From Phallusia fumigata (lineage: Eukaryota > Chordata > Ascidiacea > Phlebobranchia > Ascidiidae), in assembly GCA_008931825.1 (NCBI GenBank), contig QXVZ01003044.1:1-42731 (forward strand): a stretch of DNA of 42,731 nt, in the 5' to 3' direction. Below the pieces are notes generated by a model that was given only the letters and a program-made list of their open reading frames with translations, was not told where the DNA came from and did not search any database. This document shows positions 11,573 to 22,902 of the stretch, one piece after another. The stretch's first letter is position 1; each line of letters opens with the position of its first letter. The position numbers were made by a program, and so were the translations under genes.

Positions 11573-14500
11573 ATGTCCGACACCCAACAAGTAACAAGCG
11601 AATCGTCCAAATCAGTTCCGAAAACATTTTACAAAGAGTATGGATGCATGGGAAAATTGGTCGTTTTTGCCCACACGGTATTTGAGATAATTACTAACCT
11701 GATTTTTCTGTATTTGTACAATTTAACGAATCAAAAACTTAATTTAATTTGGATATCTGTTAGAATATTTCAAAAAGAAAACCTCTCGCTGGGTCTAAAA
11801 AAGATGCGGACTTGCTTCAGGAGGCTGGAAAAAGCGTTGGATTTGAAGTCGATTTGCACCTAAATTTGGATACCGACGAAATTTTCGAAAAGCTTAATTC
11901 ATGTAAGTCAACAACGAATTCAAGTTATTTTCATTTGTTTCCTCAGTCTAATCTAAATTAAGAGTCTGTGCTACAACATCACAAATCAAGCTATATAGTT
12001 GGGGGGTCAGGGTCAGGATCAAGGGCAGAGTGGTCATGTCTGTAAGTGCCGTGTTCCTACTACCAACAGTCACAATTCATCAGCACTCGGGAGCACAGGT
12101 ACATTGGTACAATCGTACATACAAACTTGCGAACATGCGTTTTCTATAAGAATTAGAAAGATGTTTACAAACTAACAAACACAAAGGGTAAAAGAGAAAA
12201 GACACTATACTTGTGGATTTACTCAAACTTTGCCGCGTGTATAGATTATTCAATTAATGCTAATATTATTTCCTAGATAAATTAATTAGGAATTGTTGTT
12301 AAATAAAGCAGATATTAACAGTTACAACTAAGTCACATGCGAGAGACTACATCATTCGTTTACGAATCTCGTGTAATTGCGCATAAGATTTTTATGGGCA
12401 CAAAATTTTAAATTTTTAAAGAGGGCAACTTTTCGCCATTGCGGCAGACACTGGTTACAATCCCCAATAATAAGCGTTTTATTTATAGCAATATTAGAGC
12501 TTGTCTATGCAGTTTTAGCATTTACTCGCTAAACTCGACAAATAATAGGCCTCGATCAAATACTTGACCTTCCTTAATGCTAGTTAAGCATATTTTACCA
12601 AACATTGGTACGGAAAGCTATAAACGATTAAAACTGGCACCAACCGTGTTTGAGTAGGACACTTCTGTGTAAAAAACGATCCGTATGGTCAAATGTTTCC
12701 AACACAACACACACGCATTTTTATAGACAAAAAGCCTAATATTTGATTTATTGTTGCAGACAAAACCATGGAACTTGACAAACATACTTGTTTCGCTGTA
12801 GCAATTACGACACATGGAGGATGTGAGGATATTTTGTTGGGATCAGACGGCAAACCTTACAAACTGAAAACTGTTCTGGACATGTTTCGCATAGAGAAGT
12901 GTGAAAAGCTCAAAGGAAAACCAAAGCTTTTTTTTATTGATGTAAGATTTAGATTAAAAAAATTGTGTCAGGGTGGTGCAATTTCTTCACGTGTTTACGT
13001 GGAAGATATTAATGCAACAGGCATGTAGAGGCGGTACCACTGATTTTGGAGCCCGCACATTCACAGATGTGGAAAGTAAGGAAGGTACAACACAAGATGT
13101 CACATCAGAAGACACTAATACGATACTAACTGTTCCTGTGGAAGCAGACTTTCTGGTTGCACACGCATCATATCCAGGTTGGTCATTTCCTCAGGATAAA
13201 CACGATATTTACCAACAACTGTTTGTTAAAAAAATTATTTCCTTTCTGTTCAGGATATTCGGCAGCACCTAGAGCAACAACTGGATCCACCTTTACCAGA
13301 AATTTGTGCGAAGCGATCAAAAACGCAGAATTTAGTGACTTAGTTGACGTAAGTAAAACCCACATAAAATATTTTATTTTGCTGTAAAACACTATTCTTC
13401 CTTTTTCGAAAAGATGTTGATATGGACAAACGAAACCACAGCAAGGGAGAGTTGGCAGGGAAAACTGATACAGATGCCAAGCTTTACAACACAGCTAACC
13501 GCTTCACTGCAACTTCGACCACCAAGCGGTCAGCCAAAAACAAACGAAATGTGAGTATTTGCTGTGTCGGTGATGTTCAATAATAACCTGCACAAATTTT
13601 ATTTCAATAGATATGGCATGAATAAACCGGAGCGGGGAGATTTTTTCATATTTAGTCATGAGGTAGGGCGCATGAAAATTGCTGTTGGTAGCAATTTGTC
13701 GCCATGTATTTTGGACGCCAGCTTAATAACAAATATTAATAAGTAACGTTTTTAACCATTAAGGTTTATTAACGAAAAACATACACCATTGTTTTTACAC
13801 ATACTTTGAGCAAGAGTGTAGTTGTCTCTTTCAGTCAATTGTTTGCAAATTTTCTGTTCAGACTGGAGGCGATGAAAAAAAGCTTGAGGAAACAGGAAAA
13901 GAATTAAACTATCGTGTGAAAACATTTAAACCCACAGAAATGATCAAAATCGGACAAGATTGTAAGTTTTACGCAAAACACCATTGTAAGATTAAGATTT
14001 AAAAAGCTTTGATATTAAACAGATACTACAGACGGTGACTGTTTCGTGTGTGTGATAAAAACGTACAGTAAGGATTATGATCTACTGTACACTGAGGAGG
14101 ACCTTGCTGAAAATGAAATCTTAAAACTTAATAACTTTATCTCACTGTTCAATGGAAACAACTGCCGTTCTCTGAACGGAAGACCGAAAATTTTTATTGT
14201 CCAGGTTTGCATTTGATAAAACCTTGAGTAGGTTACTATTTTTTGAGTAACCCAACCGTTGCACACAGGCACCGATGGACTCAACCAAAAAAGCGGATAC
14301 GGATAACGACAACAATACAACAATCATAATTCCTGAAACAGCTGACACATTGATTGTTTACTCAATGTCACCAGGTACGTTTGTCACTATTACGTTCCAT
14401 GCTTGAATATTGTTGGCTACAATACAAAACAACAATACGCATTGTAGAATCAAACACAGATGGAAACGGCACCTTGTTTATCCAGACTTTGTGCAACTAT

Positions 14501-14769
14501 TTGATACAACACAGGTCAACAAGCGATTTGCTGAGCGTAAGTAAAACATAAATGTTTCTTGATAAAAACGCCAATATCATAAAGTAGTAGTTTAAGAGAT
14601 ATTAGCTCCAAATCTGGGTGTTCTGAAACTCTTGTTTTTCATTAATTTAGGGAATTTGTGTTTTATGTTTAAGATTTGCTGTTTGGTGACAAGAAGAATG
14701 TCAGAAGTGGTCGGATTACACGTTCCCACCATTACATGCCAGTTCCGTAAAAAAGTGTATTTGCATTAG
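11573..14769 (+). CDS. Gene B: tandem caspase / pseudocaspase protein
   Basis: Twelve exons: 11573-11677, 11764-11902, 12760-12941, 13021-13177, 13254-13348, 13414-13550, 13611-13662, 13862-13961, 14023-14204, 14269-14374, 14448-14536, 14674-14769; 479 residues. Domain 1 has His100 in CFAVAITTHGG and Cys144 in ACRGG, then EADFLVAHASYPG and MPSFTTQLTASLQLR. The linker after ACRG is rich in Asp (TTD, FTD, TQD, SED), which could be processing sites. Domain 2 starts at YGMNKPERGDFFIFSHE; Tyr337 and Pro385 replace His and Cys. The p1 arginine positions are not Arg: LAG replaces the p20 RSG, and the p10 position is Pro with an Arg one residue later. The start is the ATG matching gene D and A; the frame stays open upstream, with an ATG at 11525 that D lacks. 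Its intron 6 is only 60 bases. Same phase layout as A. Confidence 0.8.
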
Positions 14770-14894
14770 ATAATTTAAGAGTGACCCTATATATACAGTA
14801 CACTAAAAATTTAAAAATTTAAAAAGTGAAGTAAATCAAATGCGTATATTTCTGCCGTTATGTAGTGTAATCAGTCGTTTAAGCCAAGTACTTT

Positions 14895-14900
14895 AATAAA
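14895..14900 (+). terminator. Candidate poly(A) signal, gene B
   Basis: An AATAAA hexamer 126 bases after the stop codon, followed by further AATAAA matches at about 14918-14928. The spacing is plausible for a short 3' UTR. Confidence 0.4.
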
Positions 14901-15110
14901 CATTTTAGATCCAAGTAAATAAATAAAACACGATATTACATCTATAGCGCCCACTAGAGTATATTTAGTATCTCTCTGGGTTTACGAAATTAAAATGGTT
15001 TCGGCCGATTGTAAATCTTATGCATTTTCAAAAATTGTTCACAGGCATTTCGTGTTTCGATTTTTTTGCTTTGTACATTTGTTTCATGTATTACGCAGAC
15101 GTGTGCCGTG

Positions 15111-15179
15111 ATTGGTTGATTGGCTTTATGCAAACCAGAATCGCTTTGATACTTACCCAGACACGCTGAGTTTATAAAA
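15111..15179 (+). promoter_or_regulatory. Core-promoter-like block, copy 1
   Basis: Two ATTGG boxes (inverted CCAAT; 15111-15115 and 15119-15123) and an octamer-like ATGCAAA are followed about 50 bases later by TATAAAA (15173-15179). The block is well preserved in the second duplication copy (26338-26406), although nearby sequence has drifted. It points towards fragment C, whose first recognisable base is about 470 bases downstream. Whether it drives any transcript is unknown. Confidence 0.4.
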
Positions 15180-15310
15180 CGCACCCAAAACAAAAGTAAG
15201 TTACCACTAAAGTCAAAGACCTGCAGCAGTTAGGTAATTGCAGCTTTACATGGCTTATTGTAATCTTTGTAAATATCGCTGTGTTTTATCAAAATGAAAT
15301 GCATTGCTTT

Positions 15311-15635
15311 TGTTGTTTCGATTTCTATTTAAATGCCACAATAAACAAACAGTTTGTGGTGCAAACCTGCTTTAGTATTGTTTCCTGGCAAGCATGGACT
15401 TTCCAGTAATGCAAGTAATGCCGTTTAATTTTTACCTAAACTGCTTGTAGTTTGTTTCACGAATCCCTGCTATAGGACGAAAGTCATTCTTGGTGGAAAT
15501 GAGGGCCACAACACAGGAAAATAACTACATTTTAAATTGGTAGCAAAACAACCGTTGCGATAGTGAAAGACACTGAAAAAACTCGCATGTGCATGTAGCC
15601 ACCTGTGGTATTTGCAGCTAAAGTCATTGTCAGCG
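15311..15635. other. Duplication junction sequence
   Basis: About 320 bases between the end of duplication copy 1 and the start of copy 2. They have no counterpart after the end of copy 2. No gene, repeat or terminal motif is visible. This may be filler gained at the join, or sequence lost from the other side. Confidence 0.45.
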
Positions 15636-15688
15636 TTGTTTGTTCAAATAGAAGTTTAAAATGAAAATATACAATGCAACGTTTTCAG

Positions 15689-16790
15689 ACATTAAGTCCG
15701 AAAGTACGAAAACCACGATTGTTTCATCTGCGTGATAAAAACGTATAGTACCGAACACGAACGTTTCCATGGCAACAAGTGCCCAACATTGCATTGAAAG
15801 CCCAAAATTTGTATTGTTCAGGTCAGTATTTAATCGCAACACTTTGTGCAAATAATGTTTGTATTTTACACATAACACCTCTTTGAATTTCTGGACTCTT
15901 AGGCGCCGTATCGCAAAGCAAAACTGGGAAATGGCCGCAAAGAAGCAAAAATCACAATCTCAGAAACAGCTGATACTTTGATTGTTTACTCAACATCACC
16001 AAGTATGTTTTTTACTTTAAGATTATTTACTTTCTTAACGCCAAGTGCAAATGGACAAATTTAGAATTAAAAATTCAAAATCGGCGAAAAAATAATTCTT
16101 TTTCTTGGAATAAAACGCCGATAACCACGTTCATTTGCTAACAAACCAGCAGGGGTTATTGTAAAAGAGCTTTTGAGTTGAAAAGGCTTGAAGCAAACGG
16201 AAACTTTAAATGCGATGGTTATGTGTAGCTGTAGTGATGTTTAAAAACTTATGATTTAGTTTTTAAAAAAGTCTTTTCATAAAGAATCCAGCAATCAGGA
16301 TGAAAATGGAACCTTGTTTATCGAGACATTGTGCGATCATCTAAAAAACCACGCACCAGCTGGAATCGACTTGGTCAAAGTAAGTTAAGCAGTATTTTTT
16401 ATATGCCAGTTTATGGCAAAAATATTTGGTAAAACTGCAGGCTACGAATTGTAACTAGGCTTTTTCGGTCTGATAACCACAGTTTGTTCGTCAAAATGTT
16501 GTGAAGAATGACACGAAATGTTGTAAATACGCCTTTGTTATGCATAACATTAAATTTACTTTTTTGTTGCCTATCTTAGTAGTTAATTGAAAACTAGATT
16601 TCAGTATCACAGTAATAATTGTGGTATTTCGACTGGAACAGAGCCTATCGAAAAAGGGCCCGCGTAATAAACCTACAGGTTTTGCCGACAAAAAAATTCA
16701 CGACGTAATGATATAGTTTATCGTTTATTAATTTTTTACAGATTCTTTCCATGATCACATGCAAAATCCGCAAGGCTATATTAAAATACG
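15689..16790 (+). pseudogene. Fragment C: truncated 3' copy of gene A
   Basis: This matches exons 9-12 of gene A only. The exon 9 copy begins after the TTTTCAG at 15682-15688. It has a small indel after the first few bases and a deletion of about 50 bases between ACCGAACACGA and CGTTTCC, removing the sequence after VIKTYS. The exon 10 copy (15903-16002) is intact and reads APYRKAKLGNGRKEAK and then PETADTLIVYS. The exon 11 copy (about 16288-16380) has gained bases (CTAAAAAACCACG), and the exon 12 copy (from 16742) loses most of the C-terminal strand. It has no catalytic domain and no start. It is a by-product of the segmental duplication and very unlikely to make a functional protein. Confidence 0.85.
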
Positions 16791-18789
16791 TAAAATATTT
16801 TTCCAGCATTAAATAAGATCAATGCACCTTAGCTCTAGCTTGTAATCGCTTTTTACCGAGTTACAAAATTAAAACAGTCCAACAGGATTTTTTGATCGTT
16901 GAAAAAAAGTGCGTTATAATTTATCTGTTGCCGCCATCTCATACAGTTGGCATCACCTTGCAGAAAATGTTTCGTATGGAATTTAAAAAGTTTCCAATTA
17001 AACTGTATTCCGACTTATGTTGTATAAACCGTGGGAACGTTGTAGTCTAGTGAACTCTTTTTATCCGCCATTTATGATTTGCACAGAATGCCGTTTACCC
17101 GAATCGCTGTATGTTCCTATTATAACCATAACCGTATTTAAAGATAATTAACAACTGTCGAAAACCTTGGCACCAAACGTGCACTGTTAATTAATACATA
17201 ACTATTGGAGCAACAAAACTAAAACAAAAAAATATTCTGCAAATGCGACGCATAACGACTTTTTTGAGCAACTTGGGATGAACAGCGTAACATTTTTACA
17301 TCGCAATTACATATTATTCCTACCCCACATGTATTTCACATTTGCAAAACACATCTTTGCAAAATACCGATTTTGCCAAAGCGGAATACAAGATCACAAA
17401 ATTATACCTATGTTGCCACCTAGTGGCAAAGTGTTAGTGATTATTATTTTACCGTTCAGATTGCAAAAAGACCGATCAAACAAATTTTAATAACATGACT
17501 GATAGCATGAGGATTTAAGTCGATACATCAGTATTTATAAATGTAAACTAGTAACATATTTGTCTCAACAACCAAATACTTGCAAGAACATGGGGATTTT
17601 AAATAAATCCTGTTGTTTCATTTTACCTTGAAGGAGAAATAGTGACAACTAATAATGTCATGTTTTGTTTTTAACCCGCAGTGGATAACACTCTGCACTT
17701 TAACCATTGATTTCGGAACTTAACTTTCTAACAGAGAACGGAAATGAGCCATAGGATAAATCTTAACACGAGTTAATGCCATAGGGTTTATTGGGAAATT
17801 TGGCACAACCACATGCTAATTGTGGGGGTTCTTAACAAACAAAAACTAATAGGATATGGTCGCAGTATGAATTGCAGCAGTCAGCACTAAGAATATTATA
17901 AAATCGATATAAGCTTACATTGCTTTTAGACGTGTTAAACATTTTTTCGTATAAAATAGATACTGCACCCACAAAACTGCAAAGTCCAAACAGATTACGT
18001 TTGGGTTTTTCGGAGTGTTCGAGGGGGGGCAATTATGTATGATATCTTGAAATGAAATCATTGACAAAAGATTGCTGTACATAATGATACAGCAACATTG
18101 ACTTCCTTGACTTCCTTTCGTAAAACCTCAAAACAGCTGCTAACCGAATACGCATTTAATATTACAGCAGCATCAGTATGTGTGATTGAAATTTTAAAAC
18201 TTTTCCTTCGAAATTTTTTTTCTGGCACAATTATTTATTTTTCTTGAGTTTTTTTTGGTTGGGCGAAGTTCATCCGTTAAAGTACATCCGTGATTTTAAT
18301 CAGTCACCAGAAACTCTATTGATCACAAACGCATCCCAAAACTATAAGGGTGGGTTTCACCATATTGCCACTCCACATACGCAATATTTAAATGACATGT
18401 TTACTACCGTCTCTACATTGGGTCCCATAGTTAGCTGTGATTTTAAAACATGATTGTTTATTCAGGCAGAAACGCATGGGTGCCCACACATGAAAAGTTG
18501 TAGATCATGCATCTGTCTAGATACATGTAAACATTGTAGGGCAGGTATTTAAAACAACTGTTTTTAATTTCAATTAAAAATCGGTGATTTTTCATGAGAA
18601 AACGGAATTAGACACCAACATAGGCCAATCTTTAAACTGTACGGGGACTGCAAGTTAACCGCTTGGTCGATTGGGTCAAACAAACAATGGCATGTTTTAC
18701 AAACTGACAAATTTTATCCAATTTGGACTTTCTTCAATAAGTTGACTTAATTTTGAGGGGCTTTTAGGGTCGGACCTAAACCCACCCAC
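16791..18789. other. Non-coding spacer, duplicated
   Basis: Counterpart of about 5340-6790. It holds the old 3' flank of gene A and extra blocks not present in copy 1 (about 17850-18130 and 18170-18480). The open frame at 18244-18453 lies in the second extra block and resembles nothing I recognise. No gene is supported. Confidence 0.5.
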
Positions 18790-18824
18790 AAGACCCAATC
18801 TACTACTTGTAAAAGCCTCCAACT

Positions 18825-21210
18825 TTTTGGTTTGTGGCCGCGGTTGGTGGCACGAAGCTTGGTACAAAACCTAATTCGCGAACAAAAGCATCAGTATTAA
18901 TTTGGTAAGGCTACAATCATGGGTAAACGATTGCTGTTAATCACAACATTACACCACGATTGACTTCCTTGAACCAACGCACATCATTAAACAATTCCCA
19001 CGCCAGGACGTAGCAGCGGAAACTGATGAACCTCTTTGTTGTTTTTGTTTGATGCAACATGAGTTTTCTTTGCAAATATTTGGATATGTGCTGGTTGTTT
19101 TTTTCGCAACAGCTTTTAAACAAATGCAAATATTATAAACGAAACCAACAGTATGGGTTTTTGCCTTTGTGGTCATAAAGTTTAAAAACTTGCGTGGGGG
19201 CAAAATACATAAGAATTAACCTAAAGCGGAGTCAATGATTAGAAAATTATTATTTGAAGTTGTGCAACAAACAAGTATGGTTGCAGCCTCTTTAACCTCT
19301 TTTAAAATCACCTTTATGTCGTTGATTATATCTTTTCTGTATACTTTTGTGACCTTAGACTCTGGTATTTCTTTGGTCATTTAATTATTGTTTCATTTAG
19401 TCATTTTATTCTGTTGAAACCACGGTATGTGAGCAAAGATTTTTTCATTGTATGGCCCTTGCATACATATTGTTTTTTTTGCAATTTATAACCGATAGGT
19501 ACGAACACACATACTTCCCAAGCAAAAACTGTAACTGTAAATTTGTTTCGGTTAATGTGATTCGTTTGTATTTTGTTGATAAATATCAATGAATTAGCAG
19601 AATATTACGAGTTAGTCTGAATAGTCGTGACAATTCTGGAAACGAGAAAAGACAAGCACAACTTTGAATAAAAGAAACGTATTTCTTGTACGTATGTGCA
19701 CAAGATTCAGACGTATCAAGGCTGGAACAAGTCGCTATGCATTTACGGCGTTTGACTTCACCTTGGCTTTTAATTTGCCAACTAGATGATGAACTAAAAC
19801 GCTTTATAAGCACACATAGTTAGTTTCTTACAACAATATTTTAACATGCCCAAAACAACAATCGTCAATATGTGAAAATAGCGCATTGTATATCTTAACA
19901 ACCAAACCACAACACCGAATATTTAGATGCCACAATGCGGTTGCGCCCCCGTGGGCCATCGGTTGTTGTCAATCATAAAATTACACCACAACTGACTTCC
20001 TTGAACCACCGCACGTCATTAAAAAATTCCCACGCCAGGACGTTGCGGCGGAAACCTATGCAACTATGAACATGTAATGGGTAATTTATTCGCGACAACG
20101 TATAGTAATTGTTTAATATCAACAATTTAAAGTTTACCAACAACCACGTATGGCTGCAGCCTCTTCAACCCATGATGGAATCACCTTTCTGCCGGTGGTT
20201 GTATCTTTTCTGTGTATTGATCCATTGTCCAATAAGTCTTCTTTTCTGTGTATTGATCCATTATCCAATAATAAGATTTATTTGGTCGGTCAATAATAAA
20301 AAGTTTCAATAAATCATATTATTCTATTGCAACCTAAATTATGACGGGTAGTCATTTTAAGTAGTGGTGGCAACTCTTCTGTTGGAAAGTCCACCAGCAA
20401 ATATTTTCTCAAAAAAAGCACCGCAAAAATTATCAAAGTTTTGCCGATTTAAAAAAGCATCAAAATTTTGGTGCTGTTACAAAAAGCGAACCACAAAAAG
20501 TTGCTAAGCGATGGTACAATTCGTAATTGTCGTTGTGTAAACTTTTTATGATTTCTTTGAAATGAGTTGATTGATGCTTGGGAACGCATAACAAATGTGA
20601 TACGAAAACGCATGAATCAAGTCATTTTAACCTTACGCAGCAGGTTTTCATAAACAGCCCTAAAACAACAGGTTGTCATCAGATTTACATGTTTATGACA
20701 TTAATAAAGAGTTGTGCAATTCTTTTTTTCCAAAACAAAACAATTTTTGCAACTTTTATATTTGCTTGCTACGTTGAACGGCACTAGGCTTGTACAAAAA
20801 TTTAATTCACCAAAGCAGTGTTGATTTGGTATAGGGCTACAGTCATAGGTAAACAATTGATTTAAATCATAACATTACACCACGATTGACTTCCTTGTAC
20901 CAACGCACATCATTAGACAATTCCCACGCCAGGACATAGCGGCGGAAATCAATGTACCTCTTTGTTGTTTTATTTAAGGTAGGACGAGTTTTCTTTGCAA
21001 ATATTTGGATATGCATTATGTTCTGGTTGAATTTTTTGCAACACTTCGCAACAGGTTATAAACAAGTGTACAGCAATAATAACCGAAACCAGTAGTATGG
21101 GTTTTTGTCTTTGTGGTTTACGATTGATTTGTTCCTTGCAGGACCGCACGTCAACAAACACTCACGCATAAATAGGCTGCGAAACTAGCACTCACCATCA
21201 TTATTGTTTA
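18825..21210. repeat. Imperfect long internal repeats, copy 2
   Basis: Counterpart of 7241-9640, in the same order. The GATTGACTTCCTTG-type landmark appears near 18958, 19990 and 20883. Part of the middle copy has been lost near 20060, and a 40-base stretch (TCTTTTCTGTGTATTGATCCA type) is repeated in tandem at about 20202-20270. Confidence 0.6.
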
Positions 21211-21559
21211 GGAACATATTATATTTACTTTTTTCTTTAAGCTGTCGTTTTTCCGTAAAACTTCAAAACAAATCCTATAGAAGTCGATAAATCATTATTC
21301 ATTACCGACAGCATCAGTAACCCGTTTACGTAAACAGCAATGTGCAATAAACCACCTACTACAAACTCACATGTTCTCCAAGTAACAGATTGGCCTATTC
21401 TGTCAATGCTGAGTTGATGGTATTTTTTAAAAATACCAATATACCTGAGTGGTTTGACCCGAGTACACTGGTAACTGAGTGGCCTTAACACGTAATAAAC
21501 AACTGCAACTTGCGAAACAAATGAAAATAAACTTAACACAACTTGAAACTGCGAGTGAT

Positions 21560-22290
21560 GGCATGTAAGATTTATTTATGTTTGATATTGAGGTTTGTTA
21601 GTGACGCGGCATAGCCATTGCCCCAAGAGGCGACGACACACTGCAGATGCGAGTATGCAAATGAGTAATAAAGATTCGAAAAAACTGTTCTCCCAAGTAA
21701 TCACGCAGCTTGTACATGATACCACAATAGTTTTCTTTTCACATGCGCTATGTGCTTTACCCAGTTTAAATGATCGTCGAAATAAACTCCGAGGTATTTT
21801 GTGTGCCTGATCGCTGTATTTGCTGCGTTCCTATGGAGATCGAAAACTTCCGTTGTTTTACTGTTAAGCGATAGCGTATATTGTGCCGTATCCAGTTATC
21901 CACGTACGTAAGGTAATGCCTTACGTTTACCTGCAGGTCAACCAAGGACTCTGATGACATGCTTTGGATGCGGTGGACAGGTCATTCATGTAAAGGGAAA
22001 AAAGAAGAGGGGCCAGGAAGGAAAAGTGAGGGCAGACGTTAGTGCATTATTTTATCAAAATTTTTTTCAAGAGGGAAATGCAGTGATATTGGTCTGTAGT
22101 TAGTGCAATTATCTTGTGACCCTGTTTAATAAACGGGTATCTCTTCTGCAATCTTAAGTTCAGCGGGTATTCCCCATGTTGTATACACGAGTTGAAAGTC
22201 TTTGAGAATAGGGTTGAAATAATGCTTTTGACTACTTTGATGTATTTAACAGGAATTTTATGGCTGGGCACAGATTTTTGGCGATATTTG
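21560..22290 (-). mobile_element. Degraded LINE fragment, copy 2
   Basis: Second copy of the remnant at 9960-10890. The minus strand again reads KSVPSHKIPVKYIK, NYRPISL, a YMNDL-like stretch and a KYLGV-like block. A deletion of about 300 bases removes the pre-RT end: the segment equal to roughly 10665-10950 is missing. It moved here as passenger DNA of the segmental duplication and not by its own insertion. Confidence 0.75.
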
Positions 22291-22902
22291 AACAGTACAA
22301 ACACGGCGAAGTTGGATGCCGTAGTTTAGTTTGCACCCCTGCGCTTTTGAAAGCCTTGGGTAACTATGTAATCGTTAAAATGTCAAAGTCTATTTTAGCA
22401 GAGTGCCAATAAACATATTCCCTTCAATTTTTTTTTTCGGGAAGCCATTCAATTCGACACAGTTGTTCTTAACCATAATCGATTTCATTCCGATATAAGT
22501 TTTTCACGAATTTGTGAAAGAATTGCCAAAATTAACAGCACAAATCGTTTTATTCAGCCATGCAAACCCTTTAGGTTTGCAGGTTAGTAACAACGATTCA
22601 TAAAACAAACACTATGACTCAATGCATAGCACAAAAGACGACTTCCTTAAATTGCATTTTTACCTGCGCGCAAATGCGCCGGCGGTAAATGAAGCCTTTA
22701 CAGATTACTATTTGTTACAAATGCGTTAGTCTTCACCGATGCACATAGTAATGAAGTCAGTTTAAATTGATCATCCGTTGTTTAGGCATTTACTGTGCTC
22801 AACAAAGTTAGAACAAAAAAGAACGTAAACCGCACTTTCGTGTTTTATCCAGAAAAAAAGAAGTTATTTCGTTTGTGCGCTGGATTATTTGCACCCAGCA
22901 GT

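Larger units (their letters stand above)
4109..15310. repeat. Large tandem segmental duplication, copy 1
   Basis: This stretch, from intron 8 of gene A through gene B and its 3' flank, matches about 15636-26535 in the same order and orientation. Anchors seen by eye include the exons of B and D, the retrotransposon remnant, the long repeats at 7105-9640 and the ATTGG/TATA block. Coding exons are only a few percent different. Spacers differ more and carry indels of up to several hundred bases. The offset between matching points is about 11.2-11.5 kb. Confidence 0.85.

Noticed and set aside
18244..18453. Open frame of 69 codons in an extra block of duplication copy 2
   Set aside because: It has no recognisable domain, no counterpart in copy 1 and no splice or paralogue support.
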